64,000 nucleotides of DNA, from positions 62,001 through 126,000 of the forward strand of contig NZ_JOFH01000027.1 in assembly GCF_000721235.1 (NCBI RefSeq), in the 5' to 3' direction. Origin of the DNA: Streptomyces olivaceus (GTDB lineage Bacteria; Actinomycetota; Actinomycetes; Streptomycetales; Streptomycetaceae). The translations under genes were made by a program, and so were the position numbers. Below are positions 55,350-62,901 of the stretch, piece after piece (positions within the stretch are counted from its first letter, which is position 1; every line of letters starts with the position of its first letter). The notes beneath the pieces were generated by a model. That model saw only the letters and a program-made list of their open reading frames with translations, made no database searches and was not told the origin of the DNA.

Positions 55350-56696
55350 ATGGCGAGACTCCGAACACGGCATTCCGCGGACACCCCCGGCGGCCCGGCA
55401 CTCAAGCGCGCGCTGACCACCCCGCTGCTGTACTTCTTCATCCTCGGCGACGTCCTCGGTGCCGGTGTCTACGTCCTCGTCGGGCAGGTGGCGGCCGACG
55501 CCGGGGGAGCGGTGTGGGTGCCGCTGGCCGTCGCGCTGCTGCTGGCGATGCTGACCGCCGCCTCCTACGCCGAGCTGGCGACGAAGTACCCCCGCGCGGG
55601 CGGCGCCTCCCACTACGCCACCCGGGCCTTCGGGCCGTTCGCCGGTTTCGTGGCCGGGTTCTGCATGCTGGCCGCCGGCGTCGTCTCCGTGGCCGCACTC
55701 GCCCGGGGCTTCGGCGGCGACTACCTCTCGGAGTTCGTGACGCTGCCCGTCGGACTCGTCGCCGTGCTGTTCCTCGCCCTGCTCGCGCTGGTCAACGCGC
55801 GCGGCATCAAGGAGTCGACCCGCGCCAACGTCGTCGCCACCGTCGTCGAGGTCGGCGGCCTCCTGGTCGTCGTCGCCCTCGGGGTCTGGCTGATGGTGCG
55901 CGGCGACGGCGACCTCGGGCGGCTGGGGCAGCTGGGCACCCCGGAGAAGGGGGCCGCGGCGGCCGTACTGAGCGGCTCCGTGCTGGCGTACTACTCCTTC
56001 GTCGGCTTCGAGACCTCGGTGAACGTCGCCGAGGAGACCCGCGACCCCCGCCGGTCCTACCCGCGGGCCCTGTTCGGTGCCCTCGCCACCGCGGGCGCCG
56101 TCTACGTGCTGGTGGGCATCGCGGCGTCCGTCGCCGTGCCGACGGCCACGCTGGCCCGGTCGAGCGGGCCGCTCCTGGAGGTCGTCGAGGAGGCGGGCGG
56201 CGTGCCGACCCGGCTGTTCAGCGCGATCGCCCTCGTCGCCGTCGCGAACGGTGCCCTGCTCACCGGGATCATGGCCTCCCGCCTGACCTACGGCATGGCC
56301 CGCGACGGGCTGCTGCCCGCCGCGCTGACCAAGGTGCTGCCCGGCCGCCGTACGCCGTGGGCCGCGATCGCCGTCACGACCGTGCTGTCGATGCTCCTCG
56401 CCCTCACCGGCAGCGTCACGACCCTCGCGTCCACCCTGGTCCTGCTGCTGCTCGTGGTCTTCCTCATGGTCAACACGGCCGTCCTCGTCCTGCGCCGCGA
56501 CGCGGGCGAGAGCGACCACTTCCGGGCGCCGACCGCGCTGCCCGTCCTGGGCGCCGCCTCCTGCGTCGCCCTCGCCACGCAGATCGAGGCCGAGGTGTGG
56601 CTGCGCGGGCTGCTGGTCGTGGCCGTCGGCGTGGTGCTCGCCGCGGTCGCCGCCGTACGGCGGGCCGGACGGGCGCACGACGGCGAGCGCGGGTAG
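55350..56696 (+). CDS. APC-superfamily amino acid permease
   Basis: A 448-residue transporter with about 12 transmembrane segments. TM1 has the unwound-helix motif GDVLGAGVYVLVGQVAADAG. FVGFETSVNVAEETRDPRRSYPRAL, in the middle, is the conserved APC consensus segment. It likely imports a cationic or neutral amino acid; specificity is not visible. ATG 55350 begins MARLRTRHS, followed directly by the first helix. It is divergent from the MMPL gene. Confidence 0.87.
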   Translation: MARLRTRHSADTPGGPALKRALTTPLLYFFILGDVLGAGVYVLVGQVAADAGGAVWVPLAVALLLAMLTAASYAELATKYPRAGGASHYATRAFGPFAGFVAGFCMLAAGVVSVAALARGFGGDYLSEFVTLPVGLVAVLFLALLALVNARGIKESTRANVVATVVEVGGLLVVVALGVWLMVRGDGDLGRLGQLGTPEKGAAAAVLSGSVLAYYSFVGFETSVNVAEETRDPRRSYPRALFGALATAGAVYVLVGIAASVAVPTATLARSSGPLLEVVEEAGGVPTRLFSAIALVAVANGALLTGIMASRLTYGMARDGLLPAALTKVLPGRRTPWAAIAVTTVLSMLLALTGSVTTLASTLVLLLLVVFLMVNTAVLVLRRDAGESDHFRAPTALPVLGAASCVALATQIEAEVWLRGLLVVAVGVVLAAVAAVRRAGRAHDGERG

Positions 56697-56789
56697 GGCG
56701 GGCGCGGGGAGGAGGCGTGCCGTGCGGCGGGCCCGGGTGCCAGAATGGTCGTCCCGACCGCCTCCGCCGCACCGTCCCCAGAGGTTCCC

Positions 56790-57452
56790 GTGACCAAGCC
56801 CGCCGCCCGTGAGCCGCAGCGTCGCAACGCGCGGTCCAACCGGGCGCGGATCCTGGCCACCGCCCGCCGGGAGCTGGGGCGGAACCCGGACACCACGCTG
56901 GAGGAGCTGGCCCGCGCCGCCGGTGTCGTACGGCGCACGCTCTTCGGTCACTTCCCGGGGCGCCCCGCGCTCCTGGAGGCCCTGGCCGAGGAGGCGTCCG
57001 AGGCACTGCGGGGCGCGACGGCCGACGGTGCCGAGCGCGCCGCCGCCGACCCGGACGAAGCGGCCGAGCGGGCCCTGGCCCGGTTCACGCTGCTGATCTG
57101 GCCCGTGGGCGACCGCTACCGCATGCTCCTGGCGCTCGCCCGGCACGATCTGGGCGAGGAGCGCGTGGCCGAGATCCTGGCCCCGGCGCGCGCCGAGGTG
57201 ACCGCCGTACTGGAACGCGGCCAGCGGGACGGGGCCTTCCCCGCGCACCTGCCGCCCGCCGTACTGAGCGCCGGGCTCGAGGCGATGATCGTCGCGCTGC
57301 TCGAACAGGTCAACACCGGTGCGCTCGCGGACGACGGCACCCGTGTCACCGTCGCCATGCTCATCGCGGCGGGTGTGCCGGAGCGGCGGGCCCGGGCCGT
57401 GGTCGAGGACGTGCGCGCGGCGTCGGCAGCGCGGCCCGCCCAGGGCGAGTAG
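56790..57452 (+). CDS. TetR-family transcriptional repressor
   Basis: A 220-residue repressor. The HTH lies at residues 15-60 (RSNRARILATARRELGRNPDTTLEELARAAGVVRRTLFGHFPGRPALLEAL, with the F-H-F pattern before the domain junction). The C-terminal domain is all-helical and ligand binding. GTG 56790 has AGAGG at proper spacing; an upstream ATG (56745) lacks one. It lies 276 bases before the MFS gene on the same strand and probably represses it through the palindrome at 57619-57636. Confidence 0.86.
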   Translation: MTKPAAREPQRRNARSNRARILATARRELGRNPDTTLEELARAAGVVRRTLFGHFPGRPALLEALAEEASEALRGATADGAERAAADPDEAAERALARFTLLIWPVGDRYRMLLALARHDLGEERVAEILAPARAEVTAVLERGQRDGAFPAHLPPAVLSAGLEAMIVALLEQVNTGALADDGTRVTVAMLIAAGVPERRARAVVEDVRAASAARPAQGE

Positions 57453-57618
57453 GTCACGCAGTACTCCGCCCCCCGGTGGCTCTCGCGGTGCCCGAGTCGG
57501 GCGCGGCGGCGCCGTTCCCACGCAGCACTCCCGCACAGGGCTGTCCGCACACCCTGTCCGCACAGGGATGTCGTCGTGCCCTTCCTCATCCCTTCCCGCG
57601 GGTCGGGGCGCGTCATAT

Positions 57619-57647
57619 TTGCACGCTGGTGTGCAACAAACTACGCT
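57619..57647 (+). promoter_or_regulatory. MFS promoter overlapped by a TetR-type operator
   Basis: TTGCAC (57619-57624) and TACGCT (57642-57647) are spaced by 17 bases, a normal actinomycete promoter. TTGCAC-N6-GTGCAA (57619-57636) is an inverted repeat covering the -35 and most of the spacer, an arrangement that gives steric repression. The TetR gene ends 167 bases upstream. Transcription would start about 75 bases before the MFS ATG. Confidence 0.55.
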
Positions 57648-57728
57648 CTACGTGTCTGCACATCGATGGGCAAGTAAGCAAGTGACTCGCCCCTCGCTCT
57701 CGCCCTCGCTCGCTTCCGGGAGCCCCCC

Positions 57729-59351
57729 ATGCCCCTACTGGCCACCACCCCCGTCGAGAAGATGACCGGGCCCTACGCCCGCCGCTGGTGGGCGTTGACC
57801 GTGCTCTGCCTGAGCCTGCTGATCGTCGTCATGGCCAACACGTCCCTGATCGTGGCCGCGCCGGACATGACGGCCGACCTCGGACTGAGCAGCAGCGACC
57901 TGCAGTGGGTCATCGACGGCTACACCGTCCCGTACGCCGCGCTGATGCTGGTCCTCGGCGCGATCGGCGACAAGTACAGCCGGCGCGGCGCCCTGGTCAC
58001 CGGGCTCGTGGTCTTCGCGGGCGGGTCGGTGATGGGCAGCCTGGTGCACGAGACGGGGCTGGTCGTCGCGGCCCGTGCCGTCATGGGCGTCGGTGCCGCC
58101 GTCGTCATGCCGGCCACGCTGTCGCTGCTGGTCGCGGTCTTCCCCAGGGGCGAGCGGGCCCGGGCCATCACGGCCTGGACCGCCACCTCCGGTCTCGCCA
58201 TCGCGGTCGGGCCGCTGGTCGCCGGCTGGCTCCTGGAGGACCACGCCTGGGGCTCGACCTTCCTGGTCAACGTCCCCGTCGCAGTGCTCGCCGTCGTCGG
58301 CGCGCTCGTCCTCGTACCGCCGTCCAGGGCGGCCGGCACGGGCCGCGTCGACTACGTCGGCGGCCTGCTCTCCATCGTCTCGGTCGGCAGCCTGGTCTAC
58401 GCGACCATCGAGGGCCCGCACTTCGGCTGGGGCGCCGGTCCGATTGCCGCGGCCGTCGTCGCCGGGGTCGGGTCCGTCGCCTTCGTCGGCTGGGAGCTGC
58501 GTCATCCGCACCCCATGCTGGACGTGCGGCGGTTCCTGCAGCGGCCGTTCAGCGGCTCCATGCTCGCGGTGCTGTTCTTCTTCTTCGGCACCTACGGCGC
58601 CATCTACTACGCCACTCAGTTCCTGCAGTTCGTGCTCGGCTACGGCGCCCTGGAGACCGGCGTACGGCTGCTGCCGCTGGCCGGGGCCGTGTTCGTCGGC
58701 GCCGCGGTGACCGGGCGGCTGACCCCGAAGCTGGGCGTCAGGGCCATGGTCGGGTCCGGCATGGCGATCGGCACCGCCGGTGTCCTCCTGCTGGTCCTGA
58801 TCGACCAGGGCTCCACCTACGCCGACTTCCTCGCCCCCATGCTGCTGCTCGGCCTCGCCATCGGCCTGAGCGTCTCCCCGGCCACCGACACCATCATGGG
58901 CTCCTTCCCGGAGAGCGAACTGGGCGTCGGCGGCGGCGCCAACGACACCGCCCTCGAACTCGGCGGCTCGCTCGGCATCGCCGTCCTGGGCTCCCTGCTC
59001 GGCACCGCCTACCGCGACGAACTCGCCGGCCTGGTCGGCGACCGGCTCCCGGCCGCCGCCCTCGGCACCGCCCAGGACTCCGTGGGCGGCGGACTGGCCG
59101 TCGCCGAGCGGCTCGCCACCGACCCCGCTGCCGGACCCGAGCAGGCGCAGGCCCTCGCCGACGCCGTGCACCGGGCCTTCGCCCAGGGCGTCTCGACGAC
59201 CAGCCTCGTCGGCGGCGTCATCATGGCCGCCGGCACGGTCGTCGTCCTCGCCGTGCTGCCCGGCCGCCGCGCCCGGAAGGCGGCCCAGGAGGCGGCCCAG
59301 GAGGAGACGGCCGAGGGCCGGGACGCCGAGCCGAGCCGCTCCGGCGGCTGA
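57729..59351 (+). CDS. DHA2-family MFS efflux transporter (EmrB/QacA type)
   Basis: A 540-residue drug:proton antiporter with about 14 transmembrane segments. TM1 carries the family-variant VVMANTSLIVAAPDM, which is followed by DLQWVIDGYTVPYAALMLVLGAIGDKYSRR (motif A region), and later by GPLVAGWLLEDHAWGSTFLVN. The extended C-terminus after TM14 is charged and disordered. GGGAG precedes ATG 57729. It is probably induced when the upstream TetR protein binds a compound. Confidence 0.88.
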   Translation: MPLLATTPVEKMTGPYARRWWALTVLCLSLLIVVMANTSLIVAAPDMTADLGLSSSDLQWVIDGYTVPYAALMLVLGAIGDKYSRRGALVTGLVVFAGGSVMGSLVHETGLVVAARAVMGVGAAVVMPATLSLLVAVFPRGERARAITAWTATSGLAIAVGPLVAGWLLEDHAWGSTFLVNVPVAVLAVVGALVLVPPSRAAGTGRVDYVGGLLSIVSVGSLVYATIEGPHFGWGAGPIAAAVVAGVGSVAFVGWELRHPHPMLDVRRFLQRPFSGSMLAVLFFFFGTYGAIYYATQFLQFVLGYGALETGVRLLPLAGAVFVGAAVTGRLTPKLGVRAMVGSGMAIGTAGVLLLVLIDQGSTYADFLAPMLLLGLAIGLSVSPATDTIMGSFPESELGVGGGANDTALELGGSLGIAVLGSLLGTAYRDELAGLVGDRLPAAALGTAQDSVGGGLAVAERLATDPAAGPEQAQALADAVHRAFAQGVSTTSLVGGVIMAAGTVVVLAVLPGRRARKAAQEAAQEETAEGRDAEPSRSGG

Positions 59352-59368
59352 GCGGTCCGCGCCCGGCG

Positions 59369-60220
59369 TCAGTCGGCCAGCGCCGCCAACTCCTCCGGTG
59401 TGCGCGGGCCGGCCGCCGTGTCCGCCAACAGGCCCCGCGCGCGGAGCAGTCCGGCCGCCGCGACGCCCCACGGCAGCCGCAGGCCCGCCCGGCGCAGCAG
59501 GTCGGTGCGGGCCAGCGTCGCGGCGGTGGGGCCGGTGTGCAGGCCGTCGGGGGTGAGCAGCGCGGTCTCGTCCGACCAGCGCAGGGCGAGATCGACGTCG
59601 TGGGTCGCCATCACCACCGTGGTGCCGCGGGCGCGGAGCCGGTCCAGGGTGGCGAGCAGCCGTTCCTGCCCGTCCGGATCGAGACCCGCGGTCGGTTCGT
59701 CGAGGATCAGCACCCTGGGCCGCATCGCGACCGCCCCCGCGATCGCGGTCCGCTTGCGCTGCCCGTACGACAGCAGGTGCGTGGGCCGGTCGGCCAGGGC
59801 CGCGATGTCGAGCGCGGCCAGCGCCTCCCCGACCCGCGAGCGGACCTCCGCGTCCGGCAGCCCCAGGTTGAGCGGCCCGAAGGACACGTCCTGGCCGACC
59901 GAGGCCGCGAAGAGCTGGTCGTCGGGGTCCTGCACCACCAACTGCACCGTGGTCCGCAGCCGCGTCAGCCCCTTGCGGCCGTACGCGACCGGCTCCCCGT
60001 CCACCGCCAACGTCCCCGCGCTCGGCCGGAGTCCGCCGCTCAGCAGCCGCATCAGCGTGGTCTTGCCGCTGCCGTTGCGGCCGAGCAGCGCCAGCGCCCG
60101 CCCCTCGCGCACCGCGAAGTCCAGCCCCGTCAGGACCTCGGGACCCTCCTCGTACGCGAAGGACACGCCGCTCAGGGCGACGGGGTCCGGCCGCGCCGCC
60201 GACCGGGCCGGTCCGCTCAC
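59369..60220 (-). CDS. cbiO: cobalt ECF transporter ATPase CbiO
   Basis: The ATP-hydrolysing subunit of the Co2+ importer, 283 residues. Walker A (LLGRNGSGKTTLMRLL), Q-loop (LVVQDPDDQLFAASVGQDV, the QDPDDQLF form typical of cobalt/nickel ECF ATPases), signature LSYGQRKRTAIAGA, Walker B (VLILDEPTAGLD) and the H-loop (MATHDVDL) are all present. GTG 60220 overlaps the cbiQ stop by four bases. It is the last gene of the cbiMNQO operon. Confidence 0.92.
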   Translation of the reverse strand: MSGPARSAARPDPVALSGVSFAYEEGPEVLTGLDFAVREGRALALLGRNGSGKTTLMRLLSGGLRPSAGTLAVDGEPVAYGRKGLTRLRTTVQLVVQDPDDQLFAASVGQDVSFGPLNLGLPDAEVRSRVGEALAALDIAALADRPTHLLSYGQRKRTAIAGAVAMRPRVLILDEPTAGLDPDGQERLLATLDRLRARGTTVVMATHDVDLALRWSDETALLTPDGLHTGPTAATLARTDLLRRAGLRLPWGVAAAGLLRARGLLADTAAGPRTPEELAALAD

Positions 60221-60966
60221 GACAGGGGTCCTTCCAGGACGAGGGAGAGGGCGGCGAGCGCCGCGAGGAGCGCGCCGCTCGCCGCCGTGAACGGCACCGA
60301 GACGCGGGCCTCGGGCACCAGCACGCGCAGGGTGCCGTCGTAGCCGCGCCCGGCCAGGCCCGACTGGAGCCGCGCCGCCCGGTCGAAGGCCCGCACGAAG
60401 GCGGTGGCGCCGAGGCCGCCCAGCGAGCGCCAGGCAGCCGCCCGGGTGGTGTGCCCCAGCCGCGCCGCCTGCGCCTCCCGGACCCGGCGCACGGAGTCGA
60501 GGAGCAGGAAACTCATCCGGTACGTCACCAGCGCCACGTCCACGACCGCCGCGGGCACCCCGGCCCGCACCAGCCTCGGCAGCAGGTCGGACATCGGCGT
60601 GGTGAACGCGAACAGCAGTACCCCCAGCGAGGCCGCCGAGGTGCGCAGCAGCAGCCCGCCCGCGCGCGCCGGACCGCCCTCGGCCGCCGACAGGAACCCT
60701 CCGGCGCCCCCGACCTGCACCAGCAGGGGCAGCGCCCCCGTCACACAGAAGCCCAGCGGCACCCGGTACGCCCGCCACAGCCGGCGCCCCGGCACGCCCG
60801 CCGGGCCGAGCAGCACCGTCAGCGCCGTCACCAGCACCAGCGCCGCGCCCGGCCAGGGCGGCAGCGAGATCGCGAGCACGGTCAGGCCGAGACCGAGCAC
60901 GGCCTTGTCCACGGGATGGCGGCGGCGCCACCGGCTGCTGTGCGCCGCCGCGTCGATCGGCAGCAC
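60217..60966 (-). CDS. cbiQ: cobalt ECF transporter transmembrane subunit CbiQ
   Basis: The T-component that couples ATPase movement to substrate passage, 249 residues and about six transmembrane segments. The family-typical second half includes VALVTYRMSFLLLDSVRRVREAQAARLG, containing the Arg-rich coupling helix that docks on CbiO, followed by FVRAFDRAARLQSGLAGRGYDG. Its ATG directly abuts the cbiN stop (no gap) and its end overlaps cbiO. Confidence 0.92.
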   Translation of the reverse strand: MLPIDAAAHSSRWRRRHPVDKAVLGLGLTVLAISLPPWPGAALVLVTALTVLLGPAGVPGRRLWRAYRVPLGFCVTGALPLLVQVGGAGGFLSAAEGGPARAGGLLLRTSAASLGVLLFAFTTPMSDLLPRLVRAGVPAAVVDVALVTYRMSFLLLDSVRRVREAQAARLGHTTRAAAWRSLGGLGATAFVRAFDRAARLQSGLAGRGYDGTLRVLVPEARVSVPFTAASGALLAALAALSLVLEGPLS

Positions 60967-61323
60967 TCAGTCCCCTCCGGGGGTGTCCGCCGGTGCGGCC
61001 GTGGCCCCGGAGGCCGCCAACGCCCGCTCCTCGCCCTGCCGCCGCCCCCGGCGCAGGCCGAAGTAGTACGCCAGCACGCCCGCGCCGAGCGCCGCCTGCA
61101 GCGCGAACAGCGCCGACTCGACTTCTCCGGACGGCGGTTCGTACAGCGGCGAGAACCAGGGCTCGTAGTCCGGTTCGATCTCGGTGATCGCCGTCTCCGC
61201 CTCGGCGTCGGCCCCGGCGAACGGCTCCTCCTTGTGGTCGCCGAGCCCCAGCACCAGCGGCAGCACCGCGAGCGCGGCCACGGCGATCAGCAGCAGGACG
61301 TTGATCCTCGCGTTGCGGCTCAT
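60967..61323 (-). CDS. cbiN: cobalt ECF transporter accessory subunit CbiN
   Basis: A small membrane protein of 118 residues that, with CbiM, captures Co2+. It has two transmembrane helices ([19 protein letters not shown] and [19 protein letters not shown]) flanking the extracytoplasmic loop with the diagnostic PFAGADA segment and [19 protein letters not shown]. The C-terminal tail is polar. The start overlaps the cbiM stop by four bases. Confidence 0.93.
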   Translation of the reverse strand: MSRNARINVLLLIAVAALAVLPLVLGLGDHKEEPFAGADAEAETAITEIEPDYEPWFSPLYEPPSGEVESALFALQAALGAGVLAYYFGLRRGRRQGEERALAASGATAAPADTPGGD

Positions 61324-62018
61324 CGGGCCACCGCCTCCTGCTTCCGCTCGCCGGACCGGGTCAGCAGCACGCCCAGCCGGGTCAGTTCACCCTTGCTGGA
61401 CTGCACGAGGAGCCGCATCACGATCACCGTGAGCAGGCCCTCGCTCACCGCGAGCGGGACCTGCGTGACCGCGAAGATCGAGCCGAACTTGCCGAGCGCG
61501 CCCAGGAACCCGCTGCCGGGGTCGGGGAAGGCCAGCGCCAGCTGCACGCTGGTGACGCAGTACGTGGACAGGTCGGCGACGAACGCCCCGAAGAACACGG
61601 TGACCATCAGCGGCACGTCCCAGCCGCGCAGCAGCCGGTAGACGCCGTACCCGGCCCAGGGGCCGGCGATCGCCATGGAGAAGACGTTGGCGCCGAGCGT
61701 GGTCAGTCCGCCGTGGGCGAGCAGCAGCGCCTGGAAGAGCAGGGTGATCGTGCCGAGGACCGCCATGATCGGCGGCCGGAAGAGGATCGCACCCAGGCCG
61801 GTACCGGTCGGATGCGAGCAACTTCCGGTGACGGACGGCAGTTTCAGCGCCGACAGGACGAACGTGAAGGCACCGGAGGCGCCGAGGAGCAGCGTGCTCT
61901 CCGGGTGCTCCCTGACCTCACGGGTGAGTGACCGGACTCCGTGGACGACGAACGGCGCGGACGCGACACCCCAGGCGATCGCGTGCGCCGGTGGCAGAAA
62001 GCCCTCGGCTATGTGCAT
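61320..62018 (-). CDS. cbiM: cobalt ECF transporter substrate-binding subunit CbiM
   Basis: The metal-binding membrane subunit, 232 residues with about six transmembrane segments. The N-terminus [16 protein letters not shown] supplies the metal-binding amino group, His2 and further His residues. The conserved [20 protein letters not shown] and [14 protein letters not shown] segments follow. It is the first gene of cbiMNQO and starts 43 bases after the cobalamin riboswitch, which should shut off expression when B12 is plentiful. Confidence 0.94.
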   Translation of the reverse strand: MHIAEGFLPPAHAIAWGVASAPFVVHGVRSLTREVREHPESTLLLGASGAFTFVLSALKLPSVTGSCSHPTGTGLGAILFRPPIMAVLGTITLLFQALLLAHGGLTTLGANVFSMAIAGPWAGYGVYRLLRGWDVPLMVTVFFGAFVADLSTYCVTSVQLALAFPDPGSGFLGALGKFGSIFAVTQVPLAVSEGLLTVIVMRLLVQSSKGELTRLGVLLTRSGERKQEAVAR

Positions 62019-62060
62019 GGCTCAGCAGACCCTCTCCAGCACCTCGTGGATGGACGACGC

Positions 62061-62284
62061 GCCTTGGCCGGTCTCCTGGCTTACGGGTACCACCGCCCGT
62101 GCTCCGCCTTCCCGGACCGCAAGCGATCCAGTGGCTGCCCGCTGGGGCCTGTCGTCACCTTCCCGCCCGCCCTTCGGGCGGACGACGGGCATGTGACGAC
62201 AGGCCCCGGGGCCGGAGCCGGACTTCCCGATTCACAGTGGCGAGGGCCGCACCGGCATCACACCGGTTTCCCGTTCACCAAGGC
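62061..62284 (-). promoter_or_regulatory. cobalamin (AdoCbl-type) riboswitch of cbiMNQO
   Basis: On the minus strand, in order: P1 5' arm GCCTTGG (62284-62278), GGGAAACCGGTGTGATGCC, the GCCACTGT segment, GCCACTGG, CGGGAAGGCG, the B12 box AAGCCAGGAGACCGGCC (62082-62066) and the P1 3' arm CCAAGGC (62067-62061). All the conserved blocks of the aptamer are present and in order. The 224-nt length includes a 64-base repeat insertion (62144-62207) between the CACTGT and CACTGG blocks. Only 43 bases separate P1 from the cbiM ATG and no terminator is seen there, so translational control is likely. Confidence 0.85.
62144..62207. mobile_element. 64-bp miniature inverted-repeat element inside the riboswitch
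   Basis: GGGGCCTGTCGTCAC (62144-62158) and its exact reverse complement (62193-62207) bound a 34-base core with its own CCGCCC-TTC-GGGCGG hairpin. Read on the minus strand, bases 62206-62165 match 38 of 42 positions of the element at 39217. No clear target-site duplication flanks it. It occupies the variable arm of the aptamer and, being a perfect inverted repeat, can fold into one long stem. Confidence 0.65.
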
Positions 62285-62331
62285 GTGGCGACAGTAGTGC
62301 GCCGCCGGGGGAGGGCACAAGGAGGCCTCCG

Positions 62332-62901
62332 TCACCGTCCGCCTCGGCCGCCCCGTTCCGTGCGCCGGACCACCATGTCGCGCATCCGGGTGGTCAGCGC
62401 CGTGGCGGCGGCCGTGAGGAAGACGAAGCTGTACGTGATCTGCAGCACGGTCACGACCCGCGCGGCCTGGCCCCGCGGGGTGATGTCGCCGTACCCGACG
62501 GTGGCGAGCGTGACCACGGTGAAGTACAGCGCGTCGACCCGGGTGCGCAGGCCGCTGAACTCGCCCGGCTGCTTGGCCAGGGAGTAGTACGCGGCCGAGA
62601 AGACGTGCACGGACAGGACGATCAGCAGGGAGATGACCACACCGGGGTGGCTGTCCGGACGGTCGACGAGCACGTGCCGGACCTGCCGGAGCAGCAGCAC
62701 GGCCACGGCGGTCAGCAGCACGGTGAACACCACCCAGCTCAGCACGGGCCGCTGCGGGCCCAGGTGGTCGAGGGGAAGCAGGAAGTAGGCGGCGACGGTC
62801 GCCGCCGCGATGCCGGTCCGAACGAGCCAGGGCCGGACGGCGCCCCACCCGGTCCGGGCGCCCGGAGCCCGGGGGCCGCCCGGTGCCCGGGGGCCGGTCA
62901 C
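62332..62901 (-). CDS. two-pore-helix potassium channel (Kcs-like)
   Basis: A 189-residue potassium channel subunit. The selectivity filter TVGYGD sits in YFTVVTLATVGYGDITPRGQ, between two transmembrane helices (VISLLIVLSVHVFSAAYY and VVTVLQITYSFVFLTAAATAL). Two additional N-terminal segments (residues 25-45 and 52-72) give four helices in all. It lacks an RCK or other regulatory domain. GTG 62901 overlaps the CLC stop (GTGA), so the two genes are translationally coupled. The first 20 residues are Pro/Gly/Arg-rich. Confidence 0.85.
   Translation of the reverse strand: MTGPRAPGGPRAPGARTGWGAVRPWLVRTGIAAATVAAYFLLPLDHLGPQRPVLSWVVFTVLLTAVAVLLLRQVRHVLVDRPDSHPGVVISLLIVLSVHVFSAAYYSLAKQPGEFSGLRTRVDALYFTVVTLATVGYGDITPRGQAARVVTVLQITYSFVFLTAAATALTTRMRDMVVRRTERGGRGGR

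Noticed and set aside
62144..62207. Reading the 64-bp inverted repeat as an intrinsic terminator of the cbi operon
   Set aside because: It lies within the aptamer, upstream of the B12 box, so termination there would block the riboswitch itself. Its similarity to the element at 39217 favours a repeat insertion.
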